The position numbers and the translations under genes are program-made. From Actinomadura_C alba (GTDB taxonomy: Bacteria; Actinomycetota; Actinomycetes; Streptosporangiales; Streptosporangiaceae): DNA of 64,000 bases. The notes under the pieces were generated by a model. That model was not told the origin of the DNA. It made no database searches and saw only the letters and a list, made by a program, of their open reading frames with translations. Shown in pieces: positions 41,002 to 48,191 of the stretch (the stretch's first letter is position 1; each line of letters begins with the position of its first letter). The DNA is taken from contig NZ_BAAAOK010000009.1 in NCBI RefSeq assembly GCF_039530285.1, positions 62,001-126,000 of the forward strand, in the 5' to 3' direction.

Positions 41002-41856
41002 ATGCCCCCCGGTTACAGCCCGACCCTGCGCAACCGCCGACTGCGCGCGCTATTGCGTCACCTCCGCGAACAACGTGGGATGACACTCGAACAGGCCGCC
41101 CGCCAAGTGGACTGGACAGGCGCAAAGCTCAGCCGGATCGAGACCGGCCAGCGGGGCGCGCACCCTAACGACGTGCGCGCGCTCACCGACGTGTACGAAG
41201 TGACCGGCGAGGAACGCGAGGCCCTGATCAGACTGGCGCGCGAGGCGCGGCAGCGCGGCTGGTGGCAGCCCTATGGAAGCGCATTGCCCTCCGGGTTCGA
41301 GACCTATGTCGGCCTGGAGTCCGAAGCATCCGGCATCTCCGCATACGCGCCAGAGCTGATTCCAGGGCTCATGCAGACCGAGGATTATGCCCGGGCCCAG
41401 ATGAGAGCAGCTCCAGTTCCAGATTCCGACGAGGAGATCGACAAGCGCATCGCAGTACGCATAACCCGACAGGCGCGCCTTACCTCCGCGACGCCGCCTG
41501 AGCTCTGGGTCATCCTTAACGAAGCAGTGCTCCACCGACAAGTCGGCGGACCGGCCACACTACGCGCCCAGCATGAACGCATCATCGATCTGGCACAACA
41601 ACCTACGATCACAGTCCAGATCCTGCCGTTCTCCTCAGGGGCACACCCGGCCACGCACGGAGCGTTCGTATCCTTGGGCTTCCCACAGCCCGAAGACGTG
41701 GACGTCGTGTACGTGGAGTACCTGACAGGACGTGCTTTCCTGGAAGCACCGGATGAGATCGCCCGCTATACGCTGGTCTTGAACCATCTGCGGGCGAGTG
41801 CGTTGAGTCCCGACGATTCACTCACCCTCATCCGGACACTGGCGCGCAAGCTCTAA
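41002..41856 (+). CDS. XRE-family regulator with DUF5753 domain
   Basis: The 284-residue protein has an N-terminal helix-turn-helix (LREQRGMTLEQAARQVDWTGAKLSRIETG) and a C-terminal DUF5753 domain (ISAYAPELIPGLMQTEDYARA and PITVQILPFSSGAHPA-like segments). This is the Scr1/WhiJ-like type abundant in Streptomyces and relatives, typically paired with a DUF397 protein. GGAG precedes ATG 41002. It lies 18 nt before the DUF397 gene. Confidence 0.94.
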   Translation: MPPGYSPTLRNRRLRALLRHLREQRGMTLEQAARQVDWTGAKLSRIETGQRGAHPNDVRALTDVYEVTGEEREALIRLAREARQRGWWQPYGSALPSGFETYVGLESEASGISAYAPELIPGLMQTEDYARAQMRAAPVPDSDEEIDKRIAVRITRQARLTSATPPELWVILNEAVLHRQVGGPATLRAQHERIIDLAQQPTITVQILPFSSGAHPATHGAFVSLGFPQPEDVDVVYVEYLTGRAFLEAPDEIARYTLVLNHLRASALSPDDSLTLIRTLARKL

Positions 41857-41874
41857 TGCAGGAGGAGAGCGGTC

Positions 41875-42072
41875 ATGACATCCCTTGACCTGGCTGGCGC
41901 ACAATGGCGAAAGAGCAGCTCCAGCGGCCATGACGGCGGAGAGTGTGTGGAACTGACCACCGTTGAAAAACTCATCGGTGTCCGTGATTCAAAGAACCCC
42001 ACCGGGCCGATCTTGTTCTTTGAGCCCCAGGTGTGGGCGAGTTTTGTCGAACAGGTCAAGTCCAGCGGCTGA
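41875..42072 (+). CDS. DUF397 protein
   Basis: The 65-residue protein has the DUF397 signature: WRKSSSSGHDGGECVEL near the start, VRDSKNPTGPILFF, and a closing helix WASFVEQVKSSG. DUF397 partners bind and inhibit or modulate the adjacent XRE regulator (whiJ and bldB-like systems). ATG 41875 follows AGGAGGAG and is 18 nt from the XRE stop codon, so co-expression is expected. Confidence 0.94.
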   Translation: MTSLDLAGAQWRKSSSSGHDGGECVELTTVEKLIGVRDSKNPTGPILFFEPQVWASFVEQVKSSG

Positions 42073-42296
42073 CATCGGCCACCAGGCCGTACCGGCCAAT
42101 GCCTGAGGATCACGGCGACCAACCCCCGTCCTTCGTCAAGGGCACAGAATGACCCGCCCGCGCCTCTTCCATGTACATGGCCAACAGGTTGCGGTTCTTA
42201 CATGCCTCCGGCGGGGCTCCGGCTCCGGATGGCCGAAAAGCCCGCCGCCGCAAGGCCTGTCAGGGGTGAAGGTGGAAGTCTGGTGGAACGTATGCG

Positions 42297-42425
42297 CTAT
42301 CTGCGCCCCCACTTGAGGAGCGTCCGGGTGACGGCGGGCACGTCCTCAGGACGCGCTCTAAGCAGCGCTACAAGGCCGAGCACGAACCAACCAGCGCAGA
42401 GCAAGACAACAAGGACAACAGACAC
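42297..42425 (-). CDS. Possible small membrane peptide (42 residues)
   Basis: The ORF from GTG 42425 encodes one helix (VSVVLVVLLCAGWFVLGLVA) followed by RARPEDVPAVTRTLLKWGRR. The RxxPEDVPAV stretch after a helix resembles small membrane proteins I recall in streptomycetes. AAGGG lies 10 nt upstream. The rest of 42.07-42.70 kb shows no other convincing gene. Confidence 0.4.
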   Translation of the reverse strand: MSVVLVVLLCAGWFVLGLVALLRARPEDVPAVTRTLLKWGRR

Positions 42426-42737
42426 GACAGACCGCCCTTCGAGACCGGTACCTGTCGCTGGCCCGATTCATGTTGCAGGAGCACCCATTGTGTGTGCGAC
42501 TGCAACACCTGCAATGCGTTGTGCGCCGAGGCAGGAGCACGACACAAAACAGACGCCAGCTACAGCATTGAGCTTAGGGTTACACGCGCCGCAGCATGCG
42601 TCAATCGATCGCACGAAACAATTGCGGAACGGACGGCTCCGTTCGTGCTGTCGGTGTGAGGCCTCGGGACATGCTTAACCGTTCGTTCTCAGGCCACGGT
42701 TAACCGCCGCACGGCATGATTCCCGCCCGAAGCAGCG

Positions 42738-42958
42738 GTGGTGACGGGGTCCTCGGGGGCGGGTTTGGACCAGCAGGCGCTGGTGGAGTACCGGTATCGG
42801 GCGGTGCAGGAAGTCCTGAGCGGTTCACCGATCGGGGAGGTCGCGACCCGGTGCGGGACCTCACGGCAGTCGGTGCATACCTGGCGGGCGCGGTTCCAGC
42901 AGGGAGGTCTGCCGAACCTGGCCGACCGTTCGCGTCGGTCGAGGTCCAGCCGACTAGT
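42738..42958 (+). pseudogene. IS481-type transposase, N-terminal fragment
   Basis: The first 73 residues from GTG 42738 match the N-terminus of IS481-family transposases (YRYRAVQEVLSGSPIGEVAT, then HTWRARFQQGGLPNLADRS). Similarity ends near 42955, and the catalytic core is missing. The frame then runs antisense into the 3' end of the PP2C gene, so it is cut there. A TTAACCG/CGGTTAA inverted repeat (42677-42705) lies upstream. Confidence 0.75.
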
Positions 42959-42982
42959 CCGCTGGGAATGCCAGGCGCGTCT

Positions 42983-43717
42983 TCAGGTGCCCGGGAGCAA
43001 TGCCCCGGCGGCGACCAGTGTCGGTGGGCCGAGCACGGGGGCGTCCGTGACGTCGGCGACGACACAGGTGATGTCCTCCTCGTGCCCGTTCCACCGGGCG
43101 AGATCGAGCAGGCGCGAGACCGCCGCGGCTGGATCGGGCTCGGTCAGGAGTACCTCGTAACGCTGCATGACGTCCGAATGAAAGGACAGCGCTTCGCAGC
43201 ACAGCAGATAGCGGTCGCCGGGCCTGGCGTCGCGCGACATGATGTACGGCTTGTTGCCGGTGTCCGCGTTGAGCAGGGGACCGGTCGGCCGCACCATGCG
43301 CGGATCCATGCCGAGGACGCACGGCGGCCCTTCGTCCATGGTGATCTGGGAGAGCTCCGAGTCGCGCAGCATGTACGCCTGCGTGATCCCGAAGTCGACC
43401 AGGGCCAACCTGTCGCCCGCGCAGACCAGAGCGGTGAAGGCCGTCCCCATCCCCGCGAGTTCCCGGCGGCGACCGCACAACGCCCGTATCCGGTCCCGCG
43501 CCTGCTCCACCGCCTCCCGCACACTGGGGACGAGGGCGTCCGGCGGCATCTCGGTGTCACAGGCCCGGAGGGCGTCGATGACGAATGCCGCGGCGATCTC
43601 GCCGCCCACGCCCTCGCCGTCGGCGATCGCGAGCAGCCGCGCACCGGCATAGCCGGCGTCCTGGTTGATGCGGCGGCCTCTTCCGGTGTGCGAACCCGCG
43701 GCCGAGATGAACGTCAT
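42983..43717 (-). CDS. PP2C-family protein phosphatase-like protein with altered metal site
   Basis: The 244-residue protein starts at MTFISAAGSHTGRGRRINQD and keeps the first PP2C motifs (RRINQDAG and AIADGEGVGG). The later SDG motif, normally GDRxLLCSDG, reads GDRYLLCCEALS. The final metal-binding segment is EEDITCVVAD instead of the common DNxT. Activity may therefore be weak or lost. The 60-residue ORF lies 91 nt upstream on the same strand, and a truncated transposase abuts its 3' end. Confidence 0.75.
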   Translation of the reverse strand: MTFISAAGSHTGRGRRINQDAGYAGARLLAIADGEGVGGEIAAAFVIDALRACDTEMPPDALVPSVREAVEQARDRIRALCGRRRELAGMGTAFTALVCAGDRLALVDFGITQAYMLRDSELSQITMDEGPPCVLGMDPRMVRPTGPLLNADTGNKPYIMSRDARPGDRYLLCCEALSFHSDVMQRYEVLLTEPDPAAAVSRLLDLARWNGHEEDITCVVADVTDAPVLGPPTLVAAGALLPGT

Positions 43718-43808
43718 GTTGCGTATGACGCGCCGACCGTCATCAGAGATCAGGCCGGATCCGGCCCGGCCCTGCGTACGGCCCGGCGGCCGGCGACGCC
43801 GCGTGGAT

Positions 43809-43991
43809 TCAGGGGGTACAGCCGCAGGTTCGGCGGTCGGCGGAGCCGGCCGGCCGGAGTCGCGGAGGTGTGGCGTCGGCCCTGGCACGGTCCTCGTCGG
43901 TGAGGACGGTCGCGGGTATCGGTATGACCGCTTCGAGGCCCGGTGTCGTGACCCCGCTGAAATCTCCCCACGGCCCGATCGACTCGCGCAT
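43809..43991 (-). CDS. 60-residue ORF upstream of the PP2C gene, unrecognised
   Basis: The peptide starts MRESIGPWGDFSGVTTPGLE, continues with IPIPATVLTDEDRARAD and ends RRTCGCTP. GGGGGAG lies 2 nt before the ATG, an unusually strong ribosome site. No family was recognised. A closely spaced 21-bp tandem repeat upstream and the PP2C gene downstream suggest one transcription unit. It could be a regulatory peptide, a fragment of a longer ancestor or a precursor peptide; none of these is supported beyond context. Confidence 0.5.
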   Translation of the reverse strand: MRESIGPWGDFSGVTTPGLEAVIPIPATVLTDEDRARADATPPRLRPAGSADRRTCGCTP

Positions 43992-44069
43992 CGCTCCCCC
44001 GTTCCGTGCCGGTGCCGTGTCCGCCCCCGGGCCGGCGCAGCGAGCATAGAGGAGACCGCGCGCTCCTTT

Positions 44070-44111
44070 CTCCTATGTGACGATTCGGCTCTCCTACGTG
44101 ACGATTCGGCT
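44070..44111. repeat. Two 21-bp tandem repeats upstream of the 60-residue ORF
   Basis: CTCCTATGTGACGATTCGGCT (44070-44090, 21 bp with T at position 7) is followed directly by a copy with C at that position (44091-44111). Twenty of 21 bases agree. The period of two helical turns suits cooperative binding of a regulator. Confidence 0.75.
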
Positions 44112-44186
44112 GCCGTTCCATGACTCGCCTATGGCACCGGAGCGGGCGTCGACACTCCACCGGTCAGGGGATCGACCTTCCACCGG

Positions 44187-45092
44187 TCACAGGTAGGCCT
44201 CCACGAGGGCGTGCGAGCGCTCCCAGAGCGCCAGAGCGAGTTCCCGGTCGTCGGCCTGCGGATTGACCTTCGCGCCCCTGGTGAAACCGTCGTAGTAGGC
44301 GCCGTTTGCGCCCTCGATCTCGGGTGTGGTGGCGAGCCAGACCAGGGGCTCGGCGCCGCCCTCGTCGTTCAGCTGAAGCATGCGCAGTGGCGTGCGATTG
44401 ATGACACGTACGGTCGGAGAACCGTCAGCGAAACGGGTCGGCGCACCCATGCGACGGATCGGCGCCCTCGTACCGCGCGGAGCGGGCTTGGGATGGAAGC
44501 AGACGGCATCGATGCCGGTCCCTTCGGTACGGCGGGCGAGCTCACGGGTGAACAGGACGTTCATCAGCTTGCTGGTGGCATAAGCGATCCAGCCGCCGCC
44601 GTAACGGCGCTTCTCCCATTCGAGGTCGTCCATGCGCAGCCTGCCGAACCGGTTGCCGAGGCTCGAGGTGGTGACGATCCGGACCCGGGCGTCTCGCGCG
44701 CTCGCCCGTAGCCTCGGCAACAGCAGCGTGGTGAGCAGGAAGGGCGCCAGGTGGTTGGCCTGGAAGGTCAGTTCGTGTCCGTCGGCGGTGACCTGGCGGG
44801 CGGCGACCAGTCCCCCGGCGTTGTTGGCCAGTACGTCGATGCGCGGGCAGCGTTCGAGCAGCGCGGCGGCCAGGTCTTTCACGTGTTCGAGGTGGGCGAA
44901 ATCGGCGACCAACGGCTCGGTGCCGAGTTGCGCGGCCACGCGAGCGGTGCGTTCGGGTGAGCGCCCCACGGGCACCACGTCGGCACCGAGGTCGGCGAAC
45001 CGCCGCGCGGCCACGGCTCCGATGCCCGAACTCGCACCCGTGATCACGACGGTCCGGCCGGTCATATCGGTCAGGACGTTCGGTTCTGTCAT
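44187..45092 (-). CDS. Short-chain dehydrogenase (retinol dehydrogenase-like)
   Basis: The 301-residue SDR has GASSGIGAVAARRF, the LANNAGGL turn, SSLGNRFG and a catalytic Tyr-x-x-x-Lys in IAYATSKLMN. Arg after beta-2 (GRSPERTAR) suggests NADP. The C-terminal region is like retinol/WW-domain oxidoreductase type SDRs. ATG 45092 follows GAGGAG; the frame is open far upstream but that lies within the MMPL gene in a different frame. It is 23 nt after the MMPL stop codon. Confidence 0.9.
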   Translation of the reverse strand: MTEPNVLTDMTGRTVVITGASSGIGAVAARRFADLGADVVPVGRSPERTARVAAQLGTEPLVADFAHLEHVKDLAAALLERCPRIDVLANNAGGLVAARQVTADGHELTFQANHLAPFLLTTLLLPRLRASARDARVRIVTTSSLGNRFGRLRMDDLEWEKRRYGGGWIAYATSKLMNVLFTRELARRTEGTGIDAVCFHPKPAPRGTRAPIRRMGAPTRFADGSPTVRVINRTPLRMLQLNDEGGAEPLVWLATTPEIEGANGAYYDGFTRGAKVNPQADDRELALALWERSHALVEAYL

Positions 45093-45115
45093 CGCGTACT
45101 CCTCTCGTACGGGCA

Positions 45116-47323
45116 CTACACGGCCGCGGGTCGTGGCTCCTGCCGCTCCACGTCGTCCTCGACCGGCTCTTCGAGCGCACGGCCTTCCACGTCGATGTCG
45201 GGCAGTGCCCGGTCGAGCCAGCGGGGCAGCCACCACGCGCGGTGCCCCAGCAGGGTCAGCGCGGCGGGCACGATGGTCATCCGGACCACGAACGCGTCGA
45301 ACAGGGTGGCGCCGGCCAGGGCGAAGCCGATGGACTTGACCAGCAGGTCCGGGGACAGGATGAAGCCGGAGAAGACCGCGGCCATGATGATCGCGGCGGC
45401 GGTGACCACCCGGGCGCTGTGGCCGAACCCGGTCACGATGGCGTTCGTCGGTTCGGCCCCGCGCACGTACGCCTCGCGCATCCGGGTGACGAGGAAGATC
45501 TGGTAGTCCATGGCCAGGCCGAACACGACGCCGATCAGGAAGATCGGCAGGGCACTGAGGATGGGCGCGGTCTGTGTCACGCCGAACAGGCCGGCCAGCC
45601 AGCCCCACTGGAAGACCGCGACCACCGCCCCGAACGTGGCGGCGATGCTGAGCAGGAAGCCGAGGGTCGCCTTGACCGGGATGAGCACGGACCGGAAGAC
45701 GAGTGCCAGCAGGATGATGGCCAAGCCGACGACCAGGGCGAGGTAGGGCACCATCGCCTCGGCGAGCTTCTCGGACATGTCGATGTTCAGCGCCGTCAGG
45801 CCGGTCACGGCGACGCCCGCGCCGGTCGTGGCGCGCAGGCCGGCGCCTTGGTCGCGAATGTCGGCGACCAGGTCCGCGGTTTGCCGGCTGCTGGGTGCCC
45901 CGCGCGGCACCACGGTGAGGAGCGCGGTGTCGCCGGCCGGGTTGACGGCGGGCGGGGTGACCGCGGCGACCCCGGGGAGCCCCGAGACGGTGGCGGAGAC
46001 CTGCCGGACGGCGCCTTGCGGGTCGCCGCTGCCGGCGGTGTCGACGACGAGGATGAGCGGGCCGTTGAAACCGGGGCCGAACCCCTCCGCGAGCAGGTCG
46101 TACGCCTTGCGCTGGGTCGAGTCCGGAGGGGCGATGCCGTCGTCCGGAAGGCCGAGGCGCAGACCCAGGGCGGGAACCGCGATGACCATCAGGCCGATCG
46201 CGGCCGCGGCGAGGGTGATGACCGGATGGCGGGTCACGAGCCGGGCCCACCGGCTCGGCCGAACCGGCGCGGCGCCACGGTCCTCCGGCACCTGGCCACG
46301 CGTGTCGGCGCGGCGCCTGCCGAGGACGCGCCCGCCCGCGAAGCCGATCAGCGCGGGCAGCAGGGTAAGCGCGATCAGTACCGCGACGATCACTGTGGCC
46401 GCGGCGGCCAGGCCGGCCTGTGTCAGGAAGGGGATGCCCACGACCCACAGGCCGGACAGGACGATGACGACGGTGAGCCCGGCGAAGACGACGGCCGACC
46501 CCGCAGTCCCGACGGCACGCCCGGCCGCCTCCCGCGCGTCGGGTGTACGGCTGAACTCGTACCGGTAGCGGATGAGGATGAACAGCGAGTAGTCGATCGC
46601 CACCGCGAGTCCGATCATGATCGCGAGGGTGACGATGGACGCGCTGAGGTCGACGAACCCGGTGGCCGCGATGATGCCGGTCAGGCTGACGGCGATTCCG
46701 AGCAGAGCCGTCAGCAGCGGCAGCCCGGCGGCGATCAATGAGCCGAAGGTGATCACTAGTACGACGGCGGCGACGCCGACACCGATGACCTCCTGCAGCC
46801 TCTGTTCGGAGGACGCCTCGATCGCGTCGCCACCGATCTCCACCGTCAGGCCCGCGTCGCGACCTGCACCTGCCGCCCGGGTCAGCCCGTCGCGGGCCTC
46901 TTCGCCCAGGTCGGCGGCCGCCACCCGGAAGGTGACCTGCGCGTAGCCGACCGTACCGGCCGGGTTGATCGCCCGAGCGGTGAAGGGGTCGGCCACACCG
47001 GCGACGTCGGGTACGGTCCGCAGCCCGGCGACGGCCTGCTCGATACCGGCCCTGAGCTCGGCCTCGGTCAGCCGCCGCCCGTCCGGTGCGGCGAACACCA
47101 CCCTCGCGGTCGCGCCGTCGGCCGCGGCCTGCGGGAAGCGATCGTCGAGCATGTCGATCGCGCGCTGGGCCTCGGTGCCCGGCACCGACAGGCCGTTGGC
47201 GGTCGGCCCGGAGAGCGTCGCGGCGGCGACACCGGACACCACGAGCAGGCCCAGCCACAGAGCGGTCACCAACCGCCGGCGTCGATGGGCGAACCGGCCG
47301 AGCCGGTAGAGGTACTGGGCCAC
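45116..47323 (-). CDS. MMPL-family RND transporter
   Basis: The 735-residue protein has 11-12 helices in two repeats, each with a large extracytoplasmic loop. The characteristic proton-relay segments IGLAVAIDYSLFILIRYRYE and VVFGLAMDYQIFLVTRMREA are present. MMPL proteins export lipids or drugs. GTG 47323 has GGAG 7 nt upstream. The promoter region is shared with a divergent TetR gene, so repression by that regulator and induction by an exported compound is the likely logic. Confidence 0.93.
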   Translation of the reverse strand: MAQYLYRLGRFAHRRRRLVTALWLGLLVVSGVAAATLSGPTANGLSVPGTEAQRAIDMLDDRFPQAAADGATARVVFAAPDGRRLTEAELRAGIEQAVAGLRTVPDVAGVADPFTARAINPAGTVGYAQVTFRVAAADLGEEARDGLTRAAGAGRDAGLTVEIGGDAIEASSEQRLQEVIGVGVAAVVLVITFGSLIAAGLPLLTALLGIAVSLTGIIAATGFVDLSASIVTLAIMIGLAVAIDYSLFILIRYRYEFSRTPDAREAAGRAVGTAGSAVVFAGLTVVIVLSGLWVVGIPFLTQAGLAAAATVIVAVLIALTLLPALIGFAGGRVLGRRRADTRGQVPEDRGAAPVRPSRWARLVTRHPVITLAAAAIGLMVIAVPALGLRLGLPDDGIAPPDSTQRKAYDLLAEGFGPGFNGPLILVVDTAGSGDPQGAVRQVSATVSGLPGVAAVTPPAVNPAGDTALLTVVPRGAPSSRQTADLVADIRDQGAGLRATTGAGVAVTGLTALNIDMSEKLAEAMVPYLALVVGLAIILLALVFRSVLIPVKATLGFLLSIAATFGAVVAVFQWGWLAGLFGVTQTAPILSALPIFLIGVVFGLAMDYQIFLVTRMREAYVRGAEPTNAIVTGFGHSARVVTAAAIIMAAVFSGFILSPDLLVKSIGFALAGATLFDAFVVRMTIVPAALTLLGHRAWWLPRWLDRALPDIDVEGRALEEPVEDDVERQEPRPAAV

Positions 47324-47360
47324 GAGCGAACTCCATCCTCGAACATGCCGACACCTGTGC

Positions 47361-47419
47361 GAGACACAATGTCTCATCACAGATTCACTGTGTCAACTAA
47401 TGGCACGATGATGTAAAGT
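47361..47419. promoter_or_regulatory. Back-to-back promoters and operator of mmpL and tetR
   Basis: For the minus strand, TTGACA (47396-47391), 17 bp, then GACATT (47373-47368). The complementary hexamer TGTCAA (47391-47396) also serves as a -35 for a plus-strand TAAAGT (47414-47419) at 17 bp. Over the minus -10 lies GAGACA-CAA-TGTCTC (47361-47375), a perfect 6-3-6 palindrome. Divergent genes thus share one -35 hexamer, and the operator covers the mmpL -10 and start point. Confidence 0.55.
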
Positions 47420-47427
47420 CGCTGGTG

Positions 47428-48000
47428 ATGAGCAGGAGCGCAGCCCTCCGCGACCACGTGGCCGCCGGAATCCTCGACATCGCGGCCTCGGTCTTGGCCG
47501 AGCGCGGCGAGCAGGCGAACATGACCGAGATCGCCGAGGCGGCCGGCGTATCGCGGGCCACCCTGTACCGCTACTTCCCGAACCGCGAGGCGCTGCTGCG
47601 GGCGCTCCAGGAGACCGCGATCACAGACCTCACGGCACGCATCGCCGACGCCCGGCTCGACACGGTGCCGGCGGATGAGGCGATCGCCCGGTTGACCCGC
47701 GCGGTGATCGCCGCGACCAGCAAGTACCGCGCGCTGGCCCTGTTCGGCAAAACCCGCGAAGTCTCAGCGCGCTTCGATCACAACATCATCGAGCCGGCCC
47801 GCGCGGTGTTCCACCGTGGCGAGATCGAGGAAACGTTCCGGACCGACCTGCCGAACCAGACCCTGATCGAGCTCTATTTCGGTCTCGTGGAGGGCGCCGT
47901 GTCCCGGGTCATCCAGGGGCGACTGGGCGTCGAGCAGGCGAGCGCCGCCATCACAACGATCTTCCTCACCGGCGCGCTCCGCGACCCGGCACGTCGCTGA
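47428..48000 (+). CDS. TetR-family regulator of the divergent MMPL operon
   Basis: The 190-residue protein has a TetR helix-turn-helix (NMTEIAEAAGVSRATLYRYF) and an all-helical ligand domain. ATG 47428, or GTG 47425 one codon earlier, lies 5-8 nt after a TAAAGT -10, so the transcript is probably leaderless. The adjacent palindrome and divergent transporter make it the likely local repressor. Confidence 0.92.
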   Translation: MSRSAALRDHVAAGILDIAASVLAERGEQANMTEIAEAAGVSRATLYRYFPNREALLRALQETAITDLTARIADARLDTVPADEAIARLTRAVIAATSKYRALALFGKTREVSARFDHNIIEPARAVFHRGEIEETFRTDLPNQTLIELYFGLVEGAVSRVIQGRLGVEQASAAITTIFLTGALRDPARR

Positions 48001-48010
48001 CGGTCATCGG

Positions 48011-48035
48011 CCACCGCCCGTTGCTCGGGCGGTGG
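48011..48035 (+). terminator. Hairpin after tetR
   Basis: CCACCGCCCG and CGGGCGGTGG form a perfect 10-bp stem with loop TTGCT, 11 nt after the stop codon. Confidence 0.75.
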
Positions 48036-48086
48036 AGCGAGACCGCGTATCTGCCGCCTCCTCGTGCGGAGCGAGGATCCGACTCC

Positions 48087-48119
48087 GGAGCGGCCCCACC
48101 GCGTGGGTGGGGCCGCTCC
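48087..48119. terminator. Second hairpin between tetR and the amidase gene
   Basis: GGAGCGGCCCCACC and GGTGGGGCCGCTCC form a perfect 14-bp stem with a 5-nt loop. It lies between convergent genes and can stop both. Confidence 0.75.
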
Positions 48120-48191
48120 TTATGGAGGCCGGGGACTGGGGCCGGGGTCCCCGGCGTGGGGCCGATTCAATGACGCCGATTCAGGTGTCGC

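Noticed and set aside
42202..42678. Plus-strand 158-residue frame
   Set aside because: It has no family features, weak start context, and is rich in Arg/Thr/Pro as random high-GC frames are.
43750..44160. Minus-strand 136-residue frame upstream of the PP2C gene
   Set aside because: It overlaps the better-supported 60-residue ORF and has random-like Arg/Pro composition.
45093..47369. A minus-strand open frame that would extend the SDR (44187-45092) into a 1060-residue protein
   Set aside because: The extra part is Arg/Gly-rich and lies in another frame over the clearly real MMPL gene.
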